Positions 9,025-18,777 of a DNA stretch of 64,000 nt are shown in pieces; the first letter of the stretch is position 1; each line of letters opens with the position of its first letter. A program made the position numbers and the translations under genes. Source of the stretch: Clostridium sp. OF03-18AA (lineage in GTDB: Bacteria; Bacillota; Clostridia; Lachnospirales; Lachnospiraceae); NCBI RefSeq assembly GCF_003478035.1, contig NZ_QUEP01000002.1, positions 320,334-384,333 of the forward strand, given 5' to 3'. The notes below the pieces were generated by a model. That model did no database searches. It saw nothing but the letters and a program-made list of their open reading frames with translations, and was not told the DNA's origin.

Positions 9025-10329
9025 ATGGCTTTAGGTGGTGGTACATTTACCTCACAGAACAAAGAACTGCCCGGTGCTTATATCAACTTTGTATCGGCTG
9101 CATCCGCATCCGCTGCATTGTCTGATAGAGGTATCGCAACAATGCCCCTTGAACTTGACTGGGGTGTTGAAGGGGAAGTTTTTGAAGTGACCAATGAAGA
9201 TTTTCAGAAGAACAGCCTGAAACTTTTTGGTTATGCCTTTGACAGTCCTAAGATGCTTGGTCTTAATGATCTGTTCATGGGTGCAAAGACCTTATACGCA
9301 TACCGTCTGAACGGCGGTGGTGATAAGGCAGCGAACACATACGCAACTGCAAAGTATTGTGGTGTTCGTGGTAACGATTTGAAGATCGTGATTCAGAAAA
9401 ATGCAGATGATGCAAGCAAGTATGATGTTACAACCTACTTCGGTACGGTCAAGGTTGACACACAGACAGTTGCCAAGGCTGCTGATCTTGTGGCAAACGA
9501 TTATGTGACATTCAAGGCTGCTGATCTTGCTGTTACTGCCGGAACACCTTTAACTGGTGGTACAAATGGCACGGTTGACGGCACTGCACATCAGGCTTAC
9601 TTGGATAAAATCGAATCATACACCTACAACACTATGGGCGTTGTGGTTACTGATGATGTTACCAAGAAGTTATATGTGGCTTTCAACAAGCGTTTGCGTG
9701 ATGAACTTGGTATCAAGTTCCAGTTGGTTGTTTACAACCTGTCTGCTGATTATATGGGCGTTATCAGTGTGAAGAACAAGGTAACAGATACAGGATGGTC
9801 AGAAGCAGCACTTGTGTACTGGGTAACTGGTGCAGAAAGCGGTTGTGCGGTCAATAAGTCTTGTCAGAACAAGAAATATGACGGCGGTTTCACCGTTGAT
9901 ACCAATTACACACAGAATGAGTTAAAAGCAGCAATCAAGGCGGGTGAGTTCACTTTTCATAAGGTCAACGGCGTTGTCCGTGTGCTTGAAGATATTAACT
10001 CTATGGTGACCACTTCGGACACTTGCGGGGATGTATTCAAGGACAATCAGACGATCAGAGTTATTGACCAGTTAGGAAATGATGATGCAGTTCTTTTCAA
10101 CACTAAGTATCTTGGTGTTGTTCCAAACAATGCATCAGGCAGAACTTCCCTTTGGTCTGACTTGGTGAAAATCCGTACACAGTTACAGGAACTTGGTGCT
10201 ATTGAAGGGTTCACTGATTCTGATGTTACGGTTGCACAGGGCGATTCCAAAAAGGCGGTTGTGATTACATCAGCAATCACCGTTGTGAACGCTATGGGTA
10301 AACTCTATGAAACAGTTACGGTTGCGTAA
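9025..10329 (+). CDS. Phage tail sheath protein (XkdK-like)
   Basis: This is the contractile sheath subunit. Its 434 residues, the opening ALGGGTFTSQNKELPGAYINF (a typical sheath start) and the C-terminal FTDSDVTVAQGDSKKAVVITSAITVVNAMGKLYETVTV strand that hands over to neighbouring subunits all support this. It is followed by the tube gene, as in all such tails. Its presence shows that the phage injects by contraction rather than through a long flexible tail. Confidence 0.93.
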   Translation: MALGGGTFTSQNKELPGAYINFVSAASASAALSDRGIATMPLELDWGVEGEVFEVTNEDFQKNSLKLFGYAFDSPKMLGLNDLFMGAKTLYAYRLNGGGDKAANTYATAKYCGVRGNDLKIVIQKNADDASKYDVTTYFGTVKVDTQTVAKAADLVANDYVTFKAADLAVTAGTPLTGGTNGTVDGTAHQAYLDKIESYTYNTMGVVVTDDVTKKLYVAFNKRLRDELGIKFQLVVYNLSADYMGVISVKNKVTDTGWSEAALVYWVTGAESGCAVNKSCQNKKYDGGFTVDTNYTQNELKAAIKAGEFTFHKVNGVVRVLEDINSMVTTSDTCGDVFKDNQTIRVIDQLGNDDAVLFNTKYLGVVPNNASGRTSLWSDLVKIRTQLQELGAIEGFTDSDVTVAQGDSKKAVVITSAITVVNAMGKLYETVTVA

Positions 10330-10346
10330 GAAAGGGGTGAAATAAA

Positions 10347-10826
10347 ATGCCGAATGTAACAATGAAAGCAAGGGACACTATTGCAGCAAAACTTGCTGAA
10401 TGTTTTATCACAATCGGAAGTAGAAGATACAACTTCATGCAGATGATTGATATGGAAGCAAAGGTTGAGAAAACCAAGACTACTGTTCCCCGCCTTGGTG
10501 CAATCATGGCGGGTCATAAGTCATGTGGTATGGAAGGTACTTTTTCCGGCACGGCACACTATAACCAGTCAGTTCTTCGTCAGGCATTGCTTGACTATAA
10601 GAACACTGGTGAGGATGTGTATTTTGAAATGCAGATCACCAATGATGACCCAACCAGTGATGCGGGCAGACAGACGATCATTTTCTATGACTGCAACACT
10701 GACGGCGGTGTGTTAGCAAAATTTGATGCTGACGGGGAATACCTTGATGAAGAGATTGAAGGAACATTTGAGGACTTCTCAATGCCTGAATCTTTTGCAA
10801 ACCTCACGGGTTTTCTTACTAACTAA
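10347..10826 (+). CDS. Phage tail tube protein (XkdM-like)
   Basis: This is the inner tube subunit, 159 residues and beta-rich. It directly follows the sheath gene with a GAAAGGGGTGA ribosome-binding site. Recognisable features are the IGSRRYNFMQMIDMEAKVEKTKT start and the C-terminal EGTFEDFSMPESFANLTGF segment. A terminator follows it. Confidence 0.9.
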   Translation: MPNVTMKARDTIAAKLAECFITIGSRRYNFMQMIDMEAKVEKTKTTVPRLGAIMAGHKSCGMEGTFSGTAHYNQSVLRQALLDYKNTGEDVYFEMQITNDDPTSDAGRQTIIFYDCNTDGGVLAKFDADGEYLDEEIEGTFEDFSMPESFANLTGFLTN

Positions 10827-10833
10827 GTAACAG

Positions 10834-10879
10834 AACCCCTTGTGTGGCTTTTATATAAGGTCATATAAGGGGTTTTTTC
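10834..10879 (+). terminator. Terminator after tail tube gene, with recurring motif in loop
   Basis: AACCCCTT (10834-10841) pairs with AAGGGGTT (10867-10874), followed by TTTTTT. The loop carries TTATATAAGGTCA (10851-10863), a one-mismatch copy of the motif at 5131 and 22764. High sheath/tube expression relative to downstream genes could be set here. Confidence 0.75.
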
Positions 10880-10912
10880 TATTCTTTGATAAACAGAAGG
10901 GAGAACAACAAA

Positions 10913-11532
10913 ATGTCAAAATTTAGTGCATTTATGAAAGCGAATAAAAAGGTAAAGGAAAATGAAAAGTTTGCACCTACTGCTTCACTTCTTGGTTCAG
11001 ACGGAACACCTGTTAGATGGGAGTTCAGACATATCAGTTCCAAGGAGAATGAAGAACTTCGTGATGCAAACACCATTGAAGTTCAGGTGACAGGCAAGCC
11101 GAACTTATTCAGACCAAAACTGATTACTTCAAAGTACCTTATGGCAATGATCGTGAAGTCAACGGTGTTTCCTGACCTTTACGATAAAGAGTTACAGGAC
11201 AGTTACGGTGTGATGACCCCGGAAGATTTAGTCTATGCAATGGTTGATGATGCCGGGGAAATGCAGGACTTCCAGTTATGGATGCAGAAGTTTCAGGGAT
11301 TTACCAAGTCACTTGATGAAAAGGTTGATGAAGCAAAAAACTAATTGAAGAAGGGGACGGTGAAGCAAATTATGCTTACTATGCCCTTCTAAAACTTCAC
11401 ATTCTTCCATCAGTGTTCTTGGCTATGGATGAACAGGAAAAAGCCTTTGTGATTGCTTCAATCAAGTTGAAAGCAGAGCATGACAAGAAGGAAAAGAAAA
11501 AGGCAGAAGCAAGGGCAAAGAAAAAACACTAA
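10913..11532 (+). CDS. Tail assembly chaperone, short and frameshifted long form (XkdN-like)
   Basis: The zero frame runs from ATG 10913 (behind AGAAGGGAG) to TAA 11342-11344, giving 143 residues of an XkdN-like protein. The slippery heptamer A_AAA_AAC lies just before the stop (11335-11341). A -1 shift there joins the frame starting CTAATTGAAGAA, which runs to the TAA ending at 11532 and adds about 63 residues (LIEEGDGEANYAYYALLKLH then a Lys-rich end). Two forms in fixed ratio are characteristic of the chaperones encoded between the tube and tape measure genes (lambda gpG/gpGT; PBSX-like phages). They coat the tape measure during tail assembly. Confidence 0.85.
11335..11341 (+). promoter_or_regulatory. 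-1 programmed ribosomal frameshift site
   Basis: The heptamer AAAAAAC fits X_XXY_YYZ in the zero frame (GCA AAA AAC then TAA). The -1 frame is open for 64 codons, has phage-like codon use, and stops ten bases before the tape measure reading frame. Confidence 0.85.
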
Positions 11533-11550
11533 GAAAGGACGGTGAAACAG

Positions 11551-14292
11551 GTGTCATCTATTCAGACAGGTATTGAACTTAATGACCAATTCAGCGGAGT
11601 GTTGAACAACATCATCAGTTCAGTGAACCTTGCCGTGTCTGCAATGTATGATATGCAGCAGTCAATGAACGCTGATATTGATACAAGCAGTATTGAAGGG
11701 GCAAGGGATGAAATCAATCAGGCAACCGCTGCCATTGAAGCAATGAATCAGGCAATGAATCAGGCAGCAAGCCGACAGACCGCACCTGATATTGCACCGC
11801 CTGTTGTGGATGGTGGAAATCAAGAACCGATTCCTGTACCTGTTGACCCGGTACTTCCTGACCCTTTGGTTGAAAATCCTGAACCAATCAGACCTGAAAT
11901 TCAGCCAAACGCACCGCCTGACCCTGAACCCGTAGAAATCCCGGTCACATGGAACACTGACGGGATGGATGTGTTCACAGGAACAGGTGTTGAACGATTT
12001 CAGCAAGAAGTTCAGAGTGCAAACGATATGTTGAACACACTGAACACCACACAGGCAATGATTTCACAGACCGCACAGGGGATGGATATACTGCCGGATG
12101 CAGCAGTTCAGGATATGAACACCATGCAACAGCGGTTATCTGCAATTCAGCAGCGGATTCAGCAGATTGAGAACAACCCGGTAAATGTTGGGGCAGACAA
12201 TGCAAATGCAGAACTGGAACAGTTGCGTATGCAGTTGAATCAGGCTATTCAGGAACAAAATTCACTGAATCAGGCAATGCAGAATATGGATGTTTCTGCT
12301 GCCAATGATGCCTATTTGCGTTTGTCACAGACGGTTGGCAACACAGAAAGGTATATCCGTGACAATGTGGATGAACAGGGGCGTTTCAATCAGGAAATTT
12401 CAGCCGGAACACAACAGGCAAATGAATTGACCAATACCATCAAACGGGCAGTTGCAGCTTATATCAGTATTCAGTCAGTTGGGAAAGCACTGAACATTTC
12501 AGACGAACTTGTTCAGACAACATCCCGTTTGAACATGATGAATGACGGGGTTCAGACAACCGCTGAACTTGTCAACATGGTATATGCAGCAGCACAGGAT
12601 GCAAGGGGTTCATTCAGTCAGATGGCTGATGTTGTTGCCCGTTTCGGCAACAACGCAAAGGATGCGTTCAGCAGTTCAGAAGAAGTTGTTGCTTTTGCTG
12701 ATCTGATTCAAAAACAGATGACGATTGCCGGGGCAAGTACCCAAGAAGCAGCAAACGCAGAATTGCAGTTATCACAGGCACTTGGTTCAGGTGTCCTTCG
12801 TGGTGATGAATTGAACAGTATCTTTGAACAAGCACCTAACCTGATTCAGAACATTGCGGACTATCTTGATGTTCCAATCGGTAAGATCAGAGAAATGGCA
12901 GCGGATGGGGAACTTTCTGCTGATGTAGTCAAGGCAGCAATCTTTTCTGCTGCTGATGACATTAACAGCAAATTCAATGAAATGCCTATGACTTGGGGGC
13001 AGATATGGCAGTCAATGCAGAACACCGCACTGATTGCATTTCAGCCTGTTCTTCAAAGACTGAACGATTTAGCCAATAGTGAAGCATTTCAGACTTTCAT
13101 TCAGGGTGCTATTGAAGCAATGGCAACCCTTGCGAATATCCTTCTGAATGTGTTTGATTTGGCGGTGTCAATCGGTACTTTCATAGGTGATAACTGGTCA
13201 ATCATTGCACCAATTATCTATGGTGTAATTGCTGCATTAGGGGCATATTTGGCAATCATGGGAATTGTCAATGCAATTACTGCAATTTCAGCAGCCATTG
13301 ATGCGACAAAGGCAGCAGCAGATGCACTTGCAGCCGGACAAACATTTCTTTGGACAGTACAGCAGTATGGATTGAACGCAGCACTTGCAGCGTGTCCGAT
13401 CACATGGATTATTGTGCTGATTATAGCACTTATAGCAATAATTTTTGCCGTATGTAATGCGATTGCAAAGATGACAGGTATTGCAAATTCAGGGTTCGGT
13501 GTGATTACTGGTGGTGTGAATGTAGTGATTCAGTTCTTCAAGAACTTGGGTCTAACCGTGGCAAACATTGCCTTAGGTATTGGAAATGCCATTGCAGCAC
13601 TTGCATCCAATATGATGACGGCATTTCACAATGCAATCTGTTCTGTTCAGTCATGGTTTTACAACCTGTTAAGCACGGCACTTTCAGTCATTGAAGGTAT
13701 TTGTTCAGCACTGAATAAGTTACCGTTTGTTGAATTTGACTATTCAGGCATTTCATCCGCAGCGGATGACTATGCAGCCAAAGCAAGTGAAGCAGCCGGA
13801 AACAAAGAAGATTACCAGTCAATCAGTGACGCGTTCAATGAAGGTTTTACAACCTTTGATGCATTTCAGGACGGTTGGGCATCAGATGCGTTCAATGCGG
13901 GTGCAGCATGGGGTGACGGTATTGCTGATAAGGTTTCAAACTTTAGTCTGTCGGATGTATTCGGTCAGACAGATATTCCTAATGTTGGTGATTACACATC
14001 AGGGTTCAATGATGCAATAGCAAATTCAGGCGTGGGTGACAGCATTGGAAACATTGACGATAACACAGGCAAAATCAAGGATTCTTTGGATGTTACAGAA
14101 GAAGATTTGAAGTATTTGCGTGACATTGCAGAACAAGAATCAATTAACAGATTCACAACCGCAGAAGTAACTATCAACCAAACAAACAACAATAATGTTT
14201 CATCTGATACTGACCTTGATGGCTTTATCACTGCATTAGATGATGCAATGGGTGAAGCAATAGATGAAGTAACAAATGGGGGTACAGACTAA
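11551..14292 (+). CDS. Tape measure protein
   Basis: This protein sets tail length and is ejected ahead of the DNA. It has about 913 residues. It opens with [20 protein letters not shown] and then has a Pro-rich stretch (about 95-135). Long Gln/Asn-rich helices follow, then a conserved tape-measure N-domain-like segment (about 305-470, containing FGNNAKDAF and [17 protein letters not shown]). Strongly hydrophobic helices lie at about 545-600 and 610-645. GTG 11551 is chosen because AAAGGA is too close to the in-frame GTG at 11542. Its length predicts a short to medium tail. Confidence 0.92.
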   Translation: MSSIQTGIELNDQFSGVLNNIISSVNLAVSAMYDMQQSMNADIDTSSIEGARDEINQATAAIEAMNQAMNQAASRQTAPDIAPPVVDGGNQEPIPVPVDPVLPDPLVENPEPIRPEIQPNAPPDPEPVEIPVTWNTDGMDVFTGTGVERFQQEVQSANDMLNTLNTTQAMISQTAQGMDILPDAAVQDMNTMQQRLSAIQQRIQQIENNPVNVGADNANAELEQLRMQLNQAIQEQNSLNQAMQNMDVSAANDAYLRLSQTVGNTERYIRDNVDEQGRFNQEISAGTQQANELTNTIKRAVAAYISIQSVGKALNISDELVQTTSRLNMMNDGVQTTAELVNMVYAAAQDARGSFSQMADVVARFGNNAKDAFSSSEEVVAFADLIQKQMTIAGASTQEAANAELQLSQALGSGVLRGDELNSIFEQAPNLIQNIADYLDVPIGKIREMAADGELSADVVKAAIFSAADDINSKFNEMPMTWGQIWQSMQNTALIAFQPVLQRLNDLANSEAFQTFIQGAIEAMATLANILLNVFDLAVSIGTFIGDNWSIIAPIIYGVIAALGAYLAIMGIVNAITAISAAIDATKAAADALAAGQTFLWTVQQYGLNAALAACPITWIIVLIIALIAIIFAVCNAIAKMTGIANSGFGVITGGVNVVIQFFKNLGLTVANIALGIGNAIAALASNMMTAFHNAICSVQSWFYNLLSTALSVIEGICSALNKLPFVEFDYSGISSAADDYAAKASEAAGNKEDYQSISDAFNEGFTTFDAFQDGWASDAFNAGAAWGDGIADKVSNFSLSDVFGQTDIPNVGDYTSGFNDAIANSGVGDSIGNIDDNTGKIKDSLDVTEEDLKYLRDIAEQESINRFTTAEVTINQTNNNNVSSDTDLDGFITALDDAMGEAIDEVTNGGTD

Positions 14293-14981
14293 TGGCACAA
14301 AGCGGATATGATATGTATTTTGATAAATGCCTTTTTCCTGTCACCCCTGAAAAAATTAGCATCAAAATCAATGGTAATAACAAAACGGTCAACCTGATAA
14401 ATGAAGGTGAAATCAATATCCTGAAAAAAACCGGGTTGACCGACATTGAATTTGAAGCAGAAATCCCGCAAGTAAAACATCCTTATGCGGTGTATAAGAA
14501 TGGTTTCAAAGAAGCGGGGTATTTCTTTGATATTTTTGAAGGGTTGAAAACAGGCAAAAAGACATTCCAGTTCATTGTGTGCAGAAAGACCCCGGTGGGG
14601 AAAAAACTGCTGAACACGAACATGAAGGTATCTTTGGAAGATTACAAAATTTCAGAGGATGCCAAGAACGGGTTTGACTTCAAAGTCAAGTTCAATCTGA
14701 AACAGTACCGGGACTATGGAACAAAGACAGTCAACATCAAAATTGCCGCATCCAAGCCAAAGGCAAGTGCAGAGCCTAAGCGGGAAACTAACAATTCACC
14801 CGCCCCGGCAGCAGCACAGACTTATACGGTCGTGCGTGGTGATTGTTTATGGAACATTGCAAAACGGTTTTACGGTAGCGGTGCAAAATACACCGTGATT
14901 TACAACGCAAACAGGGGTGTCATTGGTGGCAACCCTAACTTAATTTATCCGGGACAGGTTCTGACCATTCCGGCAGCATAA
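14292..14981 (+). CDS. LysM-domain tail protein (XkdP-like)
   Basis: The 229-residue protein begins right after the tape measure stop. Residues 1-150 are a tail-tip/baseplate domain with the typical [19 protein letters not shown] start. After a Pro/Ala linker comes a LysM peptidoglycan-binding domain at about 177-228 ([18 protein letters not shown], ending PGQVLTIP). XkdP/YgaU-type proteins link the tube to the baseplate hub, and the LysM part may touch the cell wall during injection. Confidence 0.9.
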   Translation: MAQSGYDMYFDKCLFPVTPEKISIKINGNNKTVNLINEGEINILKKTGLTDIEFEAEIPQVKHPYAVYKNGFKEAGYFFDIFEGLKTGKKTFQFIVCRKTPVGKKLLNTNMKVSLEDYKISEDAKNGFDFKVKFNLKQYRDYGTKTVNIKIAASKPKASAEPKRETNNSPAPAAAQTYTVVRGDCLWNIAKRFYGSGAKYTVIYNANRGVIGGNPNLIYPGQVLTIPAA

Positions 14982-14998
14982 GAAAGGGGTGTTGTTCA

Positions 14999-15979
14999 AT
15001 GTACGTTGAACTACTGGTTGGGAATGAATCAGGAACAAAAGTATATCAACCTGTTGTTCAGGAAGGTATTGAATGGTCAACAGAAAGAAAAAACACCCCC
15101 GGCAAACTGGTTTTCAAAGTCCTGTATGACAACATTCTTGATTTTTCAGAAGGTAGTCCAGTCAGGATGAAGGTGGACGGTGACAATGTATTCTTTGGTT
15201 TTGTATTCAAGCAGCAAAGAAGTAAGGACAAGATCATTACTGTCACCGCCTACGATCAGTTAAGATATTTGAAAAATAAGGACACTAAGGTTTATGAAAA
15301 TAAAACTGCATCACAATTTGTAAAAATGATTGCAGATGATTATGCCCTGAACCTTGGTACACTGGATGATACAGGGTATGTCATTGAATCAAGAATTGAA
15401 GAAAACAGTGAACTGTTTGAAATGATAACAAATGCTCTTGACCTGACACTGACTAACACCGGGGAAATGTATGTGTTATATGACGATTTTGGAAAACTTA
15501 CCCTGAAAAGCCTGTCATCTATGTATGTGGGTGTTCCGGGGGCGTACTTAATGATTGATGAAGAAACAGGGCAAGATTTTGAATATACTTCATCTATCGA
15601 CAGTAATACTTATAACAAAATCAAGTTAACCTATGACAATGAAGATACTAAAAAGCGTGATGTTTATATCACACAGGATTCTTCTAATATCAATAAATGG
15701 GGCATTTTGCAGTATTTTGATACCTTACAGAAAGGTGAAAATGGTCAAGCAAAGGCAGATGCCCTTTTGAAACTGTATAACAAGAAAACCCGTAACTTGA
15801 AGATCACCAATGCTTTGGGCGACAACAGAGTGCGGGCGGGTTCAATGGTTGTCATTAACCTTGACCTTGGTGATATGAAAGTGAAAAACTGGATGCTTGT
15901 TGAAAAGTGCAAGCACACTTACAAGGAAGGTGAACATTGGATGGATTTGACACTTAGAGGGGGTGAGTTTATTGCCTGA
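14999..15979 (+). CDS. Baseplate hub protein (XkdQ-like)
   Basis: The 326-residue protein follows the LysM gene and corresponds to XkdQ/YqbQ, related to the T4 gp27/late-control D hub fold. Visible features are WSTERKNTPGKLVFKVLYDN near residue 28, VFFGFVFKQQRSKDKIITVTAYDQLRYL (about 65-95), and a C-terminal strand KVKNWMLVEKCKHTYKEGEHWMDLTLRG. It should form the ring at the tube tip. Confidence 0.85.
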   Translation: MYVELLVGNESGTKVYQPVVQEGIEWSTERKNTPGKLVFKVLYDNILDFSEGSPVRMKVDGDNVFFGFVFKQQRSKDKIITVTAYDQLRYLKNKDTKVYENKTASQFVKMIADDYALNLGTLDDTGYVIESRIEENSELFEMITNALDLTLTNTGEMYVLYDDFGKLTLKSLSSMYVGVPGAYLMIDEETGQDFEYTSSIDSNTYNKIKLTYDNEDTKKRDVYITQDSSNINKWGILQYFDTLQKGENGQAKADALLKLYNKKTRNLKITNALGDNRVRAGSMVVINLDLGDMKVKNWMLVEKCKHTYKEGEHWMDLTLRGGEFIA

Positions 15980-16367
15980 TGCAAAAGGAATTATCAAGAA
16001 AGTACATCAAGCAGCGGTTGAAGCGGTAGAATCAACAAAACCTGTAAATGTATGTTTTGGAAAGGTTATATCTGCATCCCCGTTACAGATAAATGTTGAA
16101 CAGAAGATGATTCTTACTGAAAAACAACTTGTACTTTCAAGGAATGTAACAGATTTCAAAACTAAGATAACGGCGGGGAATATCAAGAATTATTACTATA
16201 CCGGGGATGTAAATTCAGGGACAGCACCAGTTTCCCCGTCACACGTTCATGCTGTCGGAACGATTGAAGTCACCGTACACAATGGCTTGGCTGTCGGTGA
16301 TGGTGTCATTCTAATAAGACAGCAAGAAGGTCAGAAATTCATTGTTGTGGATAGGATAGGCAAATGA
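15972..16367 (+). CDS. DUF2577 baseplate protein (XkdR-like)
   Basis: This gene lies between the hub and DUF2634 genes, the XkdR position. The product has an OB-like middle region (VCFGKVISASPLQINVEQKMILTEKQLVLS) and a C-terminal strand set (VHNGLAVGDGVILIRQQEGQKFIVVDRIG), typical of DUF2577. The start is probably TTG 15972 (behind GAGGGGGTG); an in-frame GTG at 15963 is the alternative. It overlaps both neighbours. Confidence 0.78.
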   Translation: MPDAKGIIKKVHQAAVEAVESTKPVNVCFGKVISASPLQINVEQKMILTEKQLVLSRNVTDFKTKITAGNIKNYYYTGDVNSGTAPVSPSHVHAVGTIEVTVHNGLAVGDGVILIRQQEGQKFIVVDRIGK

Positions 16368-16768
16368 TTCCTTCAACAGTTGGTTTTCTCGACCAAGATT
16401 TTGAAATAGAAACACAGCCAAGCCTAACTTATAAAATGGATTTAGACGGTGATTCAGTCAGGGGTCTTGTGGATGAACAGGATGCCATGAAGCAGATGAT
16501 TTTCAGAACACTGCAAACAGAAAGGTATCAGTACATCATATATCCGTGGTATTACGGCATTGAAACACTTGACCTATATGGTGAACCTGTCACTTGGGTT
16601 TGCCCTGAATTAGAACGCAGAATCAGTGAAGCGTTAGCCGTTGATGAAAGAATCACGGGCGTGACCGACTTTGAATTTGACCTGACGGTCAAAGGTGTGG
16701 TTCATGCCTATTTTACCGTAAAAACAATTTACGGTGATATTAAAGCAGAGAAGGGGGTGAAGATTTAG
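16364..16768 (+). CDS. DUF2634 baseplate wedge protein (XkdS-like, T4 gp25 type)
   Basis: The 134-residue protein starts in an ATGA overlap. TYKMDLDGDSVRGLVDEQDAMKQMIFRTLQTERYQYIIYPWYYGIE is characteristic of DUF2634/gp25-like proteins, which initiate sheath assembly at the baseplate. The baseplate J gene follows after two bases. Confidence 0.85.
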   Translation: MIPSTVGFLDQDFEIETQPSLTYKMDLDGDSVRGLVDEQDAMKQMIFRTLQTERYQYIIYPWYYGIETLDLYGEPVTWVCPELERRISEALAVDERITGVTDFEFDLTVKGVVHAYFTVKTIYGDIKAEKGVKI

Positions 16769-16769
16769 A

Positions 16770-17972
16770 ATGTATGAAGATCAGACTTATGACATTATCC
16801 TTGAAAGGATGATGAACCGGGTATCTGACAAAATTGACAAAAGACCGTCATCCCCTGTTTACGATCTGCATAGTTCAACCGCCATTGAATTTCAGATTTT
16901 ATACATTGAGTTGGAATATCTGATAAAAAATTCATACGGTGATACTGCTGCAAGGGAATTTCTGATCTTGCTTGCAAAGGACAGGGGACTTTCACCTGAA
17001 CCCGCAACCAAGGCAATCTTACAGGGTGAGTTCACACCAACAAACATTGATGTTACTGGAAAGCGTTTCAACATTGGTGAAATAAACTATGTTGTGACTG
17101 AACAGATCACACCGGGAACATACAAGGTTCAGTGTGAAACAGAAGGTGTTGTTGGCAATCAGTACCTTGGGGATATGATACCAATGGAATATATTGACGG
17201 ATTGCAGACGGCAAGCCTGACAAGCGTACTTATTCCCGGTGAAGATGAAGAAGATACAGAAGTTTTCAGACAGCGTTACTTTGACAGCTTCAATGAACAG
17301 TCCTTTGGTGGCAACCACGCTGATTATATGGCAAAGGTCAAAAGTATTGAAGGTGTTGGGTCATGTAAGGTCAAGCGTGTTTGGAATGGTGACATTAGAC
17401 CCGCTGACATGATCGTCAGTACAGTGGTCAAGAACTGGTATGAATCAATCATTTCAACAGTTCCGGCAGCAGTCAAACCGTGGCTTGATGCCGTATATAA
17501 TGCAGCCAAGGACAAGAAACTGACGGTTGGTGGTACTGTTCATGTAGTCATCACTGATTCTGATGACTATGGTGAAGCAAGTTCAACACTTGTTCAATAT
17601 GTTCAGCAGACACTTGACCCGGAAGAAACTGCCGGGGAAGGTTACGGACTTGCACCAATCGGTCATGTGGTCAGTGTAGCAAGTGCATCACCTGTCAGTA
17701 TTGAGGTCAAGACCACGGTAACCTTTGAAGAAGGTCACAACTGGTCAAATACCAAGGCAGCCATTGCAGAAGCAGTTGATGCGTACTTCTTGGAATTAAG
17801 AAAGAACTGGTCAGAAACATCACAAACCATTGTCAGGGTATCGCAGATTGAAAACCGCATCCTTGGCGTTGATGGTGTGGTGGATGTGACTGGGACAAAG
17901 CTGAACGGCACGGCAAGCAATATGACCTTGACAGAATTTTGTATACCAAAGTTAGGGGGTGTTTCTGCATGA
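16770..17972 (+). CDS. Baseplate J-like protein (XkdT-like)
   Basis: The 400-residue wedge component belongs to the Mu gp47/P2 gpJ/XkdT family. Typical segments are REFLILLAKDRGLSPEPATKA near residue 60, GEDEEDTEVFRQRYFDSFNEQSFGGNHADYMAKVKSIEGVGSCKVKRVWNG at about 155-205, and the repeated C-terminal segment around QTIVRVSQIENRILGVDGVVDV. It connects hub, sheath initiator and fibres. Confidence 0.92.
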   Translation: MYEDQTYDIILERMMNRVSDKIDKRPSSPVYDLHSSTAIEFQILYIELEYLIKNSYGDTAAREFLILLAKDRGLSPEPATKAILQGEFTPTNIDVTGKRFNIGEINYVVTEQITPGTYKVQCETEGVVGNQYLGDMIPMEYIDGLQTASLTSVLIPGEDEEDTEVFRQRYFDSFNEQSFGGNHADYMAKVKSIEGVGSCKVKRVWNGDIRPADMIVSTVVKNWYESIISTVPAAVKPWLDAVYNAAKDKKLTVGGTVHVVITDSDDYGEASSTLVQYVQQTLDPEETAGEGYGLAPIGHVVSVASASPVSIEVKTTVTFEEGHNWSNTKAAIAEAVDAYFLELRKNWSETSQTIVRVSQIENRILGVDGVVDVTGTKLNGTASNMTLTEFCIPKLGGVSA

Positions 17973-18763
17973 TAAGAGAAGTTGACCTTGTTTCATACTT
18001 ACCGCCATTCATGCAGAGTTACAAAGAACCCGTTGCAGCACTTGAAGCGGAAAATCCTGAATTTAGCCTGATGTGGTCGGCAACTGACAGGTGTTTGCGT
18101 AACCGCTTCATTTCAACTGCTGATGAATATGGAATCAGCAGATTTGAAAAGATGCTGAAAATATACCCAACCGCTGATGATACCCTTGAATCAAGGCGTT
18201 CAAGGGTTCAAAGCAAGTGGTTCAACACAATCCCGTACACTTGGAAAGTGTTGCTTCAAAAGTTGCTTGTCCTTTGCGGTGACAGTGATTTTGAAGTGAC
18301 TGGTGATTTCAAGACCGGGTACACACTGTATATTGACACTGACCTTGAATTATATGGTCAGGTGGAAGAACTGGAAAACATCATAAACACAATGATTCCT
18401 GAAAATCTTGTGGTTGTATCTAAGAACAGCATCCCTTGCAACATCAAAGGTGCTGTTCTTTTTGGTGGTGGCATCTGCTTCATCAATGAATTTATCATCA
18501 CAAACGATTTCCGGGAAGTGTTTGATGTGAACGGTTCATCAGTCTTTGGTGGTGGAATCGTTCAGACTGAAATGCTGAACATCACAAATGACAGTCAGGA
18601 AACAGTGAGTGTTCAGGGTACAGTGAACTTTGGTGGTAAGGCAACAGATACCGCAATGGTAACCATTTCAACAGATTTTAATGAAACAATCCGGGCAGAT
18701 ATGGATGCAAAGGCAGCATCCGGCGTTGTTCAGGTAGACTTCATTGAGATAAAAACAACATAG
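17969..18763 (+). CDS. DUF2313 tail protein (XkdU/YmfQ-like)
   Basis: This starts in an ATGA overlap with the baseplate J gene; MIREVDLVSYLPPFMQSYKE is the usual family opening. Residues 1-145 match DUF2313/gpI-type baseplate periphery proteins. After NSIPCNIKGAVLFGGGICFINEF come three repeats of the type FGGGI/FGGKA...ITNDF/STDFNE (about 150-260). They form a beta-repeat extension, probably the attachment for the fibre encoded next. Confidence 0.82.
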   Translation: MIREVDLVSYLPPFMQSYKEPVAALEAENPEFSLMWSATDRCLRNRFISTADEYGISRFEKMLKIYPTADDTLESRRSRVQSKWFNTIPYTWKVLLQKLLVLCGDSDFEVTGDFKTGYTLYIDTDLELYGQVEELENIINTMIPENLVVVSKNSIPCNIKGAVLFGGGICFINEFIITNDFREVFDVNGSSVFGGGIVQTEMLNITNDSQETVSVQGTVNFGGKATDTAMVTISTDFNETIRADMDAKAASGVVQVDFIEIKTT

Positions 18764-18777
18764 AAAGGAATGATAAG

